Below are positions 17,305-25,520 of a DNA stretch of 45,699 nt, piece by piece. The notes below the pieces were generated by a model, which saw nothing but the letters and a program-made list of their open reading frames with translations, was not told the origin of the DNA and did not search any database. This DNA comes from Deltaproteobacteria bacterium (lineage in GTDB: Bacteria; Desulfobacterota; Desulfarculia; JACQYL01): assembly GCA_016208165.1 (NCBI GenBank), contig JACQYL010000097.1:1-45699 (forward strand). The letters are read 5' to 3'. Each line of letters begins with the position of its first letter. Position 1 is the stretch's first letter. A program made the position numbers and the translations under genes.

Positions 17305-17499
17305 CCCGGGCTCCTGAATCTACGGCCATCGCATGCCGGTAATGCACATGGTTGTTCCGGGTGTGGCGATCCAATTTCGAGTAGGGCCCGTGTTCGCGCG
17401 AACCTCCGTTTTCAGAATGCGCACTCAACCGATCGTGTTCGGCGTCATCGTCGCGGTATGGATCGCCGGGCGCGCGGTTATGGACCGAGGAACGTCGTC

Positions 17500-17802
17500 G
17501 TGTCGGACTGGATATGGATTGCCGTTATCTGTCTTGCGGCGTATGAGGTTATAGAACACCTGGTGTTCCCTCTCATCTTTGCCCTTGTGAACCGCAAGAA
17601 ACCGTCACCTTCAGGTCCTCAAGGGATGGTGGGCAAAACATGCGTGGTCAAGGAATGGGGAGCAGACAGCGGCAAGGTTCTCTTTAACAGCGAGTTGTGG
17701 AACGCGGTGGGCGAAGAACCGCTCTCGCCGAATCGGAAAGCGGTCATACGACGGGTGGAAGGACTGACACTCGTTGTGGAACCCCTCGACGAACGGGTCT
17801 GA
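17500..17802 (+). CDS. Small NfeD-domain membrane protein
   Basis: A protein of about 100 residues. The GTG at 17500 (VSDWIWIAVICLA) gives a membrane helix at once, at about residues 3-26 (WIWIAVICLAAYEVIEHLVFPLIFALV). A short linker follows, then an OB-fold like the C-terminal domain of NfeD: GMVGKTCVVKEWG, SGKVLFNSELWNAV, then IRRVEGLTLVVEPL. NfeD domains accompany stomatin/SPFH proteins or ClpP-class proteases in membrane quality control, but neither partner is encoded nearby. A start at 17458 is possible but adds only a basic tail. It is followed 100 bases later by a methyltransferase. Confidence 0.7.
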   Translation: MSDWIWIAVICLAAYEVIEHLVFPLIFALVNRKKPSPSGPQGMVGKTCVVKEWGADSGKVLFNSELWNAVGEEPLSPNRKAVIRRVEGLTLVVEPLDERV

Positions 17803-17902
17803 CGCAGGTGTTCCCGGAATCGACACGTACCCGTGGCATCTTCATCAGGAATAGGCCGTTCCGATCTCCGGCCGCCGGACCGGTGCGGTTACAGGAGAGG
17901 GA

Positions 17903-18655
17903 GTGTATGACTTTATGAACAAAAGCGCGCTTTTCCAATTGTTCCACGGACTCGAACGCAAGGGACCCGGTACCGAAGCGGCGACCCTTGCGGCTTTGAA
18001 ACGTTGCTCTCCCCTGCCTCCGGAGCCGGTGGTGGTCGATTTCGGTTGCGGCGCCGGAGCGGCCACGCTTACACTGGCAAGAGCATTGAATACGAAGGTT
18101 ATCGGGGTGGATGTGTACGCCCCTTTTCTGGAAGAACTGCAAGCCCGCGCAGCCGCGGCAGGTCTCACCCACAAGGTGGAAACGCTATTGGCGGATTTTG
18201 CGAATCCGGCTAGGGCCCCCCGATCCATAGATCTCCTCTGGTCCGAGGGAGCCATCTTTGTTCTGGGGTGGCGGCAGGGTCTGCGGCTATGGGCGCCGCT
18301 GGTCCGGCCCGGCGGCTTCCTGGCGCTCACCGAGATGACGTGGCTCACCGATAGTCCCCTCGAGGAAGCCCGACAAGCGTGGTCTCAATGGTATCCGTCC
18401 ATGGGCGCCCTCGAATCCAACTGCCGGGCCGCCCTCGATCTCGGGCTACACATCGTGGACCGTTTCGTCCTGCCCGCGGAGGCGTGGCAGGCCTTTTCCG
18501 GGCCTCTCAACAGGCGATGCGAGGAACTGCTGCGGAATCCGGAAACCGACGCCGGACTGATCGAGGAAATCAGGGAAACCGAGAAGGAAATGGCGCTTTA
18601 CGAGCGGCACGGGACCTGCTACGGATATGTTTTTTATATTTTGCGAGCGGAATAA
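17903..18655 (+). CDS. Class I SAM-dependent methyltransferase
   Basis: A 250-residue methyltransferase. AGGAG at 17892-17896 sits six bases before the GTG at 17903; the ATG at 17915 is too far from it, so GTG is preferred. Motif I is VVVDFGCGAGAATLTLAR, motif II VIGVDVYAPF, then LLADFANPA, a catalytic-region WSEGAIFVLGW and the VRPGGFLALTEM strand. The C-terminal region (about 160-250) is helical and ends with YGYVFYILRAE, a common end for small-molecule methyltransferases of this group. The substrate is unknown. It is followed by REP-associated transposase debris, and no operon partner is evident. Confidence 0.85.
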   Translation: MYDFMNKSALFQLFHGLERKGPGTEAATLAALKRCSPLPPEPVVVDFGCGAGAATLTLARALNTKVIGVDVYAPFLEELQARAAAAGLTHKVETLLADFANPARAPRSIDLLWSEGAIFVLGWRQGLRLWAPLVRPGGFLALTEMTWLTDSPLEEARQAWSQWYPSMGALESNCRAALDLGLHIVDRFVLPAEAWQAFSGPLNRRCEELLRNPETDAGLIEEIRETEKEMALYERHGTCYGYVFYILRAE

Positions 18656-18744
18656 AGGCAGGCTTTTCTCGTGTCCGGGTTTAATCGACCTCGCAAATAG
18701 AATGACTTTTTTCGTACCATTTCCCTGAAGGTTTGGATGATTGG

Positions 18745-18861
18745 ATGATGATCTCTCATTATCTCCATGGTATCATCGTGTTCTATGACGACATGATCGT
18801 AGGGGCGGGTTTCAAACCCGCCCTAATCATGAGAATAACGGACGAGATGACCGAATGGTAA
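18745..18861 (+). pseudogene. Fragment of a REP-associated transposase with embedded REP
   Basis: This short frame reads HGIIVFYDDMIVGAGFKPA and closely parallels the stretch HGIVVLHHDDVVGAGLKPAP in the neighbouring transposase, including the REP palindrome within the reading frame. It keeps only the end of the HUH-motif segment. It therefore appears to be debris of a second copy, ending 4 bases into the next start codon. Confidence 0.5.
18799..18825. repeat. REP palindrome, GTTT type
   Basis: Ten-base arms GGGCGGGTTT (18803-18812) and AAACCCGCCC (18814-18823) flank one base, with a weakly paired outer edge. It is the same family as the longer palindrome at 19115-19151. Confidence 0.75.
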
Positions 18862-19202
18862 ACACCCGCCGATCCATACGTCTGCGAGGTTACGACTATT
18901 CCACCAACGGTGCGTATTTTGTAACTATCTGCGCCCATAATCGGATCTGCCTGTTCGGCGATGTAGTAAACGCGGAAATAACGTTGAATGATTATGGAAA
19001 AATCATCGGCCAGGTGTGGTGCGATTTGCCCAATCACTATCCCGAGGTTGAATTGGATGCGTCTGTGATTATGCCCAATCATATTCATGGTATTGTTGTG
19101 TTGCACCATGACGACGTCGTAGGGGCGGGTTTAAAACCCGCCCCTACGACGGCCGATGACCGGCGCCGATGGTCCGAGGTCGTGCGTGTTTTGAAGGTAT
19201 AA
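18855..19202 (+). mobile_element. REP-associated tyrosine transposase (RAYT, Y1/IS200-like), C-terminally truncated
   Basis: A 115-residue frame matching the N-terminal two-thirds of RAYT proteins, single-strand transposases that mobilise REP palindromes. It opens with RRSIRLRGYDYSTNGAYFVT, continues with ICAHNRICLFGDV, and has the HUH metal motif in VIMPNHIHGIVV. The catalytic Tyr and the usual end with VWQRNYYEH are missing. After HIHG the frame runs through a REP palindrome that codes VGAGLKPAPT and stops soon after at 19202. A degenerate continuation in another frame may extend to about 19310, but the match is weak. It is probably inactive. Confidence 0.75.
19115..19151. repeat. Long perfect REP palindrome inside the transposase frame
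   Basis: Eighteen-base arms, CGTCGTAGGGGCGGGTTT at 19115-19132 and its exact reverse complement at 19134-19151, surround a single A. It lies in frame within the RAYT gene, coding for the peptide VVGAGLKPAPTT. It would form a very stable hairpin. Confidence 0.85.
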
Positions 19203-19334
19203 ACCCGAAAACAAATAGCGGGGCAATACACGCAGAATGTGCCGGCATCGCAAAGGGAGCCGCAGAGGCGTGGTACAATTCGCTCCCGCATACAACGAAA
19301 TCTTCACTGGACCACAACATCCGACGAGGGGCAG

Positions 19335-20720
19335 ATGACACCGAACGGACGGCGGCCATGGCGAAAATTGATGCGGATGCACCCCGCCATGTTGCTGGTG
19401 TCCAGTTTTCTGGCCGTCATCGTTTTGGGCGCCCTGCTGCTCCTGTTGCCCGCCGCCAGCACGTCCGGAAGCATATCCGTTATAAACGCCCTGTTTACGG
19501 CAACTTCAGCGGTGTGTGTGACGGGGCTCGTAGTGGTGGATACGGGGGCCTATTTCACCGCATTCGGCCAATGTGTCATTCTGTTCCTCATCCAGATCGG
19601 CGGTCTGGGTGTTATGACCATATCCGTGATGCTGTTTCGATTGGTGGGTCGGAACGTTTCGTTCAGACAACGGATGGTGCTTCAGGACGTTTTCGCTCAT
19701 ACGCCTAGGAGTGATATCTTTCAGATCCTGGGAACCATTTTCGCGTTCACGGCCATCGTCGAGCTTTCAGGTGTAGCCCTGCTTTTCATTCACTGGCACG
19801 GAGAGTATCCGGCCGGAAAAGCACTGTACATGGCCGTCTTCCATTCGATCTCCGCTTTTTGCAACGCCGGGTTCGCTCTCTTCGAGAACAGCATGATGAA
19901 CTACAGCGGCGACGTTCTGTTAAACCTGTCCATGTGCTCGTTGATCGTACTGGGCGGTATCGGATTTCCCGTGGTCTACGACATCTACTGCAACGTCCGA
20001 GACAGGAACGCCAGGAGATTCAGATTGGCGGTGCAGACAAAAACCGTGCTCGTAATCACCGCCGTACTGATTCTGGTGGGAGCCGGTGTGTTCGGCGTAC
20101 TGGAAGAGTCCCGGACCCTCTCCGGGAAATCCGCGATGGAATCGGCATTGGATGCGCTCTTCCAGTCCGTCACCTGCCGAACCGCCGGATTCAACACGGT
20201 AGACATTGCCGGTTTGAGCGACGCCACATTGGTCCTGATGATGTTCCTCATGTTTTTCGGAGCCTCGCCGGGCTCTTGCGGAGGAGGCGTCAAGACGACC
20301 ACCCTGGCCCTCCTTGCCGCGTTCAGTTGGAGCCGGATCCGCGGCGCAAGGCGTGTAAATATGTTCAAGAGGAGCGTTCCGCCTGAAACCGTGACCAGGA
20401 GCATGTCGTTGATTCTGGTATCGGTCGGGCTGATCGGTTTGGTCCTATTCATGGTTCTCCTCGATGATGCCTCCGGCCGTCCCGACAATGTTACGGCCTC
20501 CAATCACTTCCTCGCCCGCCTTTTTGAGGTTGTATCCGCTTTCGGCACGGTGGGCCTCTCCATGGGCGCCACGGCCGCGCTTTCCGCATGGGACAAGAGC
20601 TGGATCATCTTATTGATGTTCGTCGGCCGAGTCGGAGTATTGACGTTCTCGTACATCATAGCCGGAGGCCGGGCTGGAAACGGACTGGAATTCGCAGAGG
20701 AAAACGTTATGATCGGATAG
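19335..20720 (+). CDS. trkH: TrkH/KtrB-family potassium uptake channel subunit
   Basis: A 461-residue polytopic membrane protein. The ATG at 19335 follows GAGGGGC and opens MTPNGRRPWRKLMRMHPAML before the first helix; the frame is open further upstream without family resemblance. Pore-like repeats are visible as TSAVCVTGLVVVD, ISAFCNAGFALFE, TCRTAGFNTVDI and SAFGTVGLSMGAT. This pattern, with short N-terminus and VCVTGL, fits the KtrB-like branch of the superfamily better than the TrkH at 6373. A trkA follows after 12 bases, making a two-gene potassium-uptake operon. Upstream lies the transposase debris, so its promoter lies within about 130 bases of degenerate sequence. Confidence 0.9.
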   Translation: MTPNGRRPWRKLMRMHPAMLLVSSFLAVIVLGALLLLLPAASTSGSISVINALFTATSAVCVTGLVVVDTGAYFTAFGQCVILFLIQIGGLGVMTISVMLFRLVGRNVSFRQRMVLQDVFAHTPRSDIFQILGTIFAFTAIVELSGVALLFIHWHGEYPAGKALYMAVFHSISAFCNAGFALFENSMMNYSGDVLLNLSMCSLIVLGGIGFPVVYDIYCNVRDRNARRFRLAVQTKTVLVITAVLILVGAGVFGVLEESRTLSGKSAMESALDALFQSVTCRTAGFNTVDIAGLSDATLVLMMFLMFFGASPGSCGGGVKTTTLALLAAFSWSRIRGARRVNMFKRSVPPETVTRSMSLILVSVGLIGLVLFMVLLDDASGRPDNVTASNHFLARLFEVVSAFGTVGLSMGATAALSAWDKSWIILLMFVGRVGVLTFSYIIAGGRAGNGLEFAEENVMIG

Positions 20721-20732
20721 AGAGGGTGAATC

Positions 20733-21386
20733 ATGAAGAAGTTCGCCGTCATTGGTCTGGGTAAGTTCGGGTTTCATGTGGCCCGGGCTCTGTACGAAGA
20801 TGGGAACGAAGTCGTGGCCATCGATCTCGATCGGGCAAGGGTTCAGGCCGTGACCCCCTACTGCAGCGAAGCCATCCTACTCGACGCGAGCAACAGGGAA
20901 GAACTGAATGCCCTGGGCCTGGAAACGATGGACGGCGTCATAGTTTCCACCGGTCAAAGGATCAGCACGAGCATTCTCATCTGTCTGTATCTGAACGAAA
21001 TCGGTGTTCGGAACATCCTTGCCAAAGCATTGGATGAAGATCACGAAAAAATCCTGAAAAAAGTGGGGGCTGCGGAAGTCGTTCACCCGGAGAAAGACAT
21101 GGCGAATCGGGTCGCACGGGGATTGTCGCATCCGAATGTCATCGACTTCATCCCACTGGCGGAGGGATATGAACTCGTGGAAGTGGCAGCGCCTTCGAAG
21201 TTCGTGGGGAAGAGTCTGAAGGAAATCAATCTCAGGGCCAAACACAATGTGCACGTGATCGCAGTCAAAGAACTGGCGCCGGAGAACTTCGTCTTGGCGC
21301 CTCACGCGGACTTCGTAATCAAGGCCGGCGACATTCTGGTCATTCTGGGGCTTTCCCAGGACATCGGTAAAATCAAGCAGCCCTGA
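20733..21386 (+). CDS. trkA: TrkA/KtrA potassium-uptake regulatory subunit
   Basis: A 217-residue cytosolic gating ring subunit. RCK_N has the nucleotide loop VIGLGKFGFHVAR and the acidic VVAIDLDRARV; RCK_C (about 140-215) has KFVGKSLKEINLRAKHNVHVIAVK and AGDILVILG. It lies 12 bases after the second trkH with GAGGGTG as ribosome-binding site. It aligns gap-free to the TrkA at 8552 along its full length with most positions identical or conservatively replaced. That indicates duplication of one RCK protein serving two channels. It converges with the MinD-like gene whose stop is 15 bases away. Confidence 0.92.
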   Translation: MKKFAVIGLGKFGFHVARALYEDGNEVVAIDLDRARVQAVTPYCSEAILLDASNREELNALGLETMDGVIVSTGQRISTSILICLYLNEIGVRNILAKALDEDHEKILKKVGAAEVVHPEKDMANRVARGLSHPNVIDFIPLAEGYELVEVAAPSKFVGKSLKEINLRAKHNVHVIAVKELAPENFVLAPHADFVIKAGDILVILGLSQDIGKIKQP

Positions 21387-21401
21387 ATTCGAACCGGCCC
21401 C

Positions 21402-22280
21402 CTAGCGGGACGGCAGCGAGGCGAGCCGGTTGTGCACTTCCTCCCAGATTTCAATTACCTTGCGAGCGCTTTCATCATTGGGGTCCAGTTCAGGCACCGT
21501 CTTACCTTGCACCACGGCCTGAGTGAACGTTTTGCTGAAGGGGATGCTCCCCACAAACACGGCGCCCAGTTCACGGATCTTCCTCTCGATCACTCCCGCC
21601 ATGTCCGGGTTGAGATCCGATTTATTGATGAGCACCATGGCCGGCACGCGGAAATGCTTGACCAGTTGAAGGACCCGTTCCAGATCGTGCTCGCCGGATA
21701 CGGTGGGCTCGGTCACCACCAGGACAGCGCTTGCGCCCCCTATGGAAGCGATGACCGGACAACCGATCCCGGGAGGGCCGTCCGTTATGATGAGGTCCAG
21801 CCCCCGAGCTTCCGCCAGGTTGCGGGCCTCTTTTCGCACCAGAGTCACCAGCTTGCCCGAATTTTCTTCCGCAATGCCCAGCCCCGCATGCACCATGGGA
21901 CCAAAACGCGTTTCCGAAACGTACCACTCTCCGCACGTCTGACGGGGAAAATCCACGGCGTCTTCCGGACAAAAGTGAACGCACACGCCACACCCTTCGC
22001 ACGCGATGGGGTCCACCACAAAGTCGTCGCTGATGGCGTTCCACTGGCAAAGCTCGATGCAGAGGCCGCAACCGGTGCACCTGTTCACATCGATGACGGC
22101 GAGTCCGCCGCCTTGGAACGACTCGCGTCTTCTGATTTCCGGCTGAAGCAGCAGATGCAGGTCCGCGGCGTCCACGTCCGCATCACACAGCACTTTGTTG
22201 CGCGCCAAGGCGGAGAATGCCCCTACCAGGCTGGTTTTTCCCGTGCCGCCTTTCCCGCTGATCACCACCATCTCTCTCAT
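21402..22280 (-). CDS. MinD-superfamily ATPase with inserted 2[4Fe-4S] ferredoxin domain
   Basis: A 292-residue P-loop protein of the Mrp/MinD class. The deviant Walker A ISGKGGTGKTSL is at about residues 6-17. A ferredoxin insert (about 58-115) carries CTGCGLCIELC and CEGCGVCVHFCPEDAV, each completing one cubane site. The second half resumes the MinD fold with IITDGPPGIGCPVIASI and VVTEPTVSGEHDLERV. The ATG at 22280 was chosen because the frame upstream shows no family match, and it overlaps the preceding gene as ATGA. Such ATPases occur as tandem pairs in anaerobes and are thought to help assemble or transfer metal clusters. They often sit beside NifX/NifB-like proteins, which are absent here. 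Confidence 0.85.
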   Translation of the reverse strand: MREMVVISGKGGTGKTSLVGAFSALARNKVLCDADVDAADLHLLLQPEIRRRESFQGGGLAVIDVNRCTGCGLCIELCQWNAISDDFVVDPIACEGCGVCVHFCPEDAVDFPRQTCGEWYVSETRFGPMVHAGLGIAEENSGKLVTLVRKEARNLAEARGLDLIITDGPPGIGCPVIASIGGASAVLVVTEPTVSGEHDLERVLQLVKHFRVPAMVLINKSDLNPDMAGVIERKIRELGAVFVGSIPFSKTFTQAVVQGKTVPELDPNDESARKVIEIWEEVHNRLASLPSR

Positions 22281-23140
22281 TGCTCCGACTCCCTTCCCCG
22301 GCTCTTCTCCGCTTGTTGGACAATGTTTTCCCAGAGGGACCGGAACCGGCTTTTCCACTCGGGCAGGGCTTCCACGATAAGGTCGCCCCGGGCATAGACT
22401 TCGGCGATAGCCCGCTGAAAGGGAATTTCCATCAATATGGGTATGTGCTCCTTTTCCGCGTATTTCCAAACCTGGTCGTTACCCACATCGCACCGGTTGA
22501 TGATCAGTCCGTGGGGAAGGTTCAGTACGCGAACGGCCTCGATCGCCAGTTGGAGATCGTACAGGCCGAACGGTGTGGGTTCAGTGACCATCACCACGTA
22601 GTCGGTATCCTTCACCGCGGCTATGACCGGACACGAAGTACCCGGAGGCGCGTCGATAAGCACATGACGGTCCTTGCGCGCCTGCTCTCGCACTTTTCGT
22701 ATGAGCGGCGGCGCCATCGCTTCGCCTATGCGAAGACGTCCGTGCACAAGTTCGATCCCGTTTCGAACTCCGCGTTCCAGAATTCCCAGTTCCCGTTCAC
22801 CGGGTTTTACGGCGTCTGCCGGACACACCCTGAGACATCCCAAGCAGCCATGGCACAACTCGGCAAACGTCAGAGTGGTGTCTTTCAGAATTACCAATGC
22901 ATTGAACCGGCAGAGCTTGGCGCATTCGCCGCAGAACGTGCACTTGTTTTCGTCGATTTTCGGAACGAACGTGGTGACCGTTTCTCTAACGGTCCATTCG
23001 GGCTTGATAAACAGGTGCGCATTCGGCTCTTCCACGTCACAGTCCAACAGTTGCACATTATCCGCCAGGGCGGCGGCGAGGTTAGTAGTCACCATGGTTT
23101 TTCCGGTGCCTCCCTTGCCGCTGGCCACGCTAACGATCAT
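22277..23140 (-). CDS. MinD-superfamily ATPase with inserted 2[4Fe-4S] ferredoxin domain
   Basis: A 287-residue partner of the next gene with the same layout: Walker A VASGKGGTGKTMV at about residues 5-17, ferredoxin insert (about 58-110) with CTFCGECAKLC and CHGCLGCLRVCPADAV, and MinD fold motifs VLIDAPPGTSCPVIAAV and VMVTEPTPFGLYDLQLA. The start at 23140 has GGAGGAAACC directly upstream. It is the first gene of a two-gene operon and the pair should form a heterodimer, each subunit supplying an ATP site and two clusters. Function in iron-sulfur or molybdenum-cofactor handling is known only by analogy. No substrate enzyme lies nearby. Confidence 0.85.
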   Translation of the reverse strand: MIVSVASGKGGTGKTMVTTNLAAALADNVQLLDCDVEEPNAHLFIKPEWTVRETVTTFVPKIDENKCTFCGECAKLCRFNALVILKDTTLTFAELCHGCLGCLRVCPADAVKPGERELGILERGVRNGIELVHGRLRIGEAMAPPLIRKVREQARKDRHVLIDAPPGTSCPVIAAVKDTDYVVMVTEPTPFGLYDLQLAIEAVRVLNLPHGLIINRCDVGNDQVWKYAEKEHIPILMEIPFQRAIAEVYARGDLIVEALPEWKSRFRSLWENIVQQAEKSRGRESEQ

Positions 23141-23690
23141 GGTTTCCTCCGAACAACCTGTTCCATCTATTGAAGCAACGCGAGAGATCGAGTTCAAGAA
23201 TACGGTTTATCCGTGCGGTATCGTAATCCGCTTTGACGAATTCACCCTTGGGCCGGCCCAATGCGCCCGAAAACCGCGTTATAGGGACTCCTTGCGCACG
23301 GGTCTCGCTTCGTTCTGCCGCCTTGCCGGCAGCCGGTCCGATTTGGTGAATCTTCCGGGACGCATTATGGCAACATACATGCCATAGACGCAGGCGGTCC
23401 TCGGATACGTTGGCAACTATCTTATTTTACTATATTTTTTATGGTATGGCGAGTGGCGTGGTACAGCCGGCTTGGCAAAATATCCATTCCGCATCAGGTG
23501 AATTGCACCTGACCTAGCTGCATCGGATGCAATTTGCAACGTGTTGTTTACTCGACAAGTAACCTGCAAGCCGATGGGCTGAAATACCAAAATCGGGACG
23601 CGATCGAAACACGGTCGGGTCCTTTGCAGCCGGGACGCGTCCGAAGCCCCAAGCCTTCCGGCCGTCCTTCTTTCCCGGGTGGGACCACTA
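23141..23690. other. Gene-free stretch
   Basis: About 550 bases without a supported gene, including an AT-rich patch near 23420-23450 that could serve a promoter. A 13-base hairpin (CCACTA-T-TAGTGG, 23685-23697) spans the end of the HDOD-GGDEF gene but lacks a T-run. Nothing else was recognised. Confidence 0.4.
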
Positions 23691-25337
23691 TTAGTGGCGG
23701 GTGGATTGAATCGTTCGACCTGCCCCGGCAGACGTCATGAACATCTCTGCGTATCCGTCCTTACCCGACTGGCCCCTCTGTCCGACCACGGGTACGGGCA
23801 TTCTGCCGGCCACTGCACGAAAAGTCTCTTCCATTTCGCTATTTTTCGATTGAACAGCCAGCACACATCGATTCCTTCCGTGGGCCTTCGCCAGGTAGAG
23901 GGCCTTGTCGGCCCTTTGGAGCAGATCGGTTTTCGATCGGTCGAGGCCCTGTTCCATGTAAGCCGCTCCGGCGCTGACCGTCACTCCGATATAGGTTCCT
24001 TCGTAGTCGATCAAGAGCGTCTGAATCCTTTTTCGAATACGTTCCGCTACTCTGAATGCATCGTCCGGACGCGTCTCAGGCAACAGGACGGCGAATTCCT
24101 CGCCCCCATATCTTGCCGCGATGTCGCATTTACGGACGGTTTCGTCCAACAAACGCCCCACGGCGTTGAGCACATGGTCTCCCGCGAGATGCCCGTAAAC
24201 GTCATTCGTTTGTTTGAAATGATCGATATCCAACAGTATGACGGACAGATCCAGGTCGTACCTTTGGGTTCTGTGAAATTCCCGTTCCAAAGCATCTTGA
24301 AACGCCTGATGATTGTAAAGCCCGGTTAGGTGGTCACGGAGCGCCTTCTCCCTCAGCGTTTCCATTTGCCGGGATTGCTCGATAAATCGTTCCATGAGAT
24401 CCTCGGACACGTGCACAAGCTCCTTCCGAGCCTCTTCCATGATCCGGATATAGCTCTCTTCCGATCCGATCTCGATCTCGAACAAGGGAAACATGTCCGC
24501 CGTATGTTTTTGGGTCTCCTCGGTGATTTCCGGAATACAACCTATGTCAAAGAAGCCGTACTTCTCCACATGATACTCGAGAACGCCCAGATGCACGTTC
24601 TTTCCGGAACACGTGAAGACATCGGCGAACAGGGATGACAAATGCAGAACTTTGGCGAGGTCCCGCAACTCCGACTGTATTCCTTCAGGGCCCTCGGGAC
24701 AGTGATGATATCGTACGGGAATGGAAAACCGTTCGGGAAGTCCCCAGCTTCGGATCAGATACTCCCCCACGTCCATATGGTTGAATCCGAAAGCCGTTTG
24801 CTCCGCATCGTGACAATACCGCTGAGTAGCCCGCATTTCCTCCAGAACTAGGGCATACTGATCCGGACAGCCGTTCTGCAGCGCCAGCGTGCCGATGTTG
24901 TGAAGAAGGCCCAACACAAAGGCATCCTCCGCCGTCTCAGGGCGTATTTTTTTCATCATGAGTTTCGATGTAACGGCGCTGATGATGGATGTCTTCCAGA
25001 ACAGGGCATAGTCGAATCCGCTGTCCGCCCCTCCGCTCTTGTGGTTCGTTTGCACGATGGAGAAGCTCAATGCCAGATTCTTGACGACGTTGGTCCCCAA
25101 AAGCGTCACGGCGTGATGGACCGACGTGACAGGTCTGACCAGGCAGTACAAAGGGGAATTTACGGCCTTGAGTATCTTGGCGCTCAGAGGAGGATCCACG
25201 GATAAAATATCCGATATCTCCTTCAGCGTCGAGTTGTCCTTCCGAACCGCCTCCATGATCCTGATAGCAATGCCGGGCAAAGTCGGCAGGTTCCTCACAC
25301 TTTCCATCATTTCGTCGACGGTCAACGGGTGTTTCAT
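23691..25337 (-). CDS. HDOD-GGDEF diguanylate cyclase
   Basis: A 548-residue cytosolic signalling protein. Residues about 10-205 form an HDOD domain (LPTLPGIAIRIMEAVRKD, DPPLSAKILKAVNSPLY, VTLLGTNVVKNLALSF), a catalytically dead relative of HD phosphodiesterases. A linker with coiled-coil character (about 300-340) leads to a GGDEF domain with DHLTGLYNHQAF, ILLDIDHFKQTND and the signature GGEEF. The residues RKCD stand five positions ahead of GGEEF and form the inhibitory I-site, so it should make cyclic di-GMP under product control. It is downstream of the REC-kinase gene (spacing 183 bases) in a signalling island and may share its sigma-54 promoter. Confidence 0.9.
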   Translation of the reverse strand: MKHPLTVDEMMESVRNLPTLPGIAIRIMEAVRKDNSTLKEISDILSVDPPLSAKILKAVNSPLYCLVRPVTSVHHAVTLLGTNVVKNLALSFSIVQTNHKSGGADSGFDYALFWKTSIISAVTSKLMMKKIRPETAEDAFVLGLLHNIGTLALQNGCPDQYALVLEEMRATQRYCHDAEQTAFGFNHMDVGEYLIRSWGLPERFSIPVRYHHCPEGPEGIQSELRDLAKVLHLSSLFADVFTCSGKNVHLGVLEYHVEKYGFFDIGCIPEITEETQKHTADMFPLFEIEIGSEESYIRIMEEARKELVHVSEDLMERFIEQSRQMETLREKALRDHLTGLYNHQAFQDALEREFHRTQRYDLDLSVILLDIDHFKQTNDVYGHLAGDHVLNAVGRLLDETVRKCDIAARYGGEEFAVLLPETRPDDAFRVAERIRKRIQTLLIDYEGTYIGVTVSAGAAYMEQGLDRSKTDLLQRADKALYLAKAHGRNRCVLAVQSKNSEMEETFRAVAGRMPVPVVGQRGQSGKDGYAEMFMTSAGAGRTIQSTRH

Positions 25338-25520
25338 CGGCAGATGCCCTCATTCTAAGGTTCAACGGATATTGGCAAATACTGTATCATGTCAATGCGC
25401 AGTAAGAAAACCCCCTCGGGCATCCATTCTGCTCGTTTTCGAGCCTTTTTCCCGCCTTCAAGCCGTCCTGTAGGCGACTTCACTTCTGAGTTCTCCACCG
25501 GTAAACGGTGGAAACTTCCA

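Noticed and set aside
25378-25400. Possible third sigma-54 promoter (minus) before the HDOD-GGDEF gene, TGATAC-N5-TTGC
   Set aside because: The invariant GG of the -24 box is missing, although the -12 box and spacing fit.
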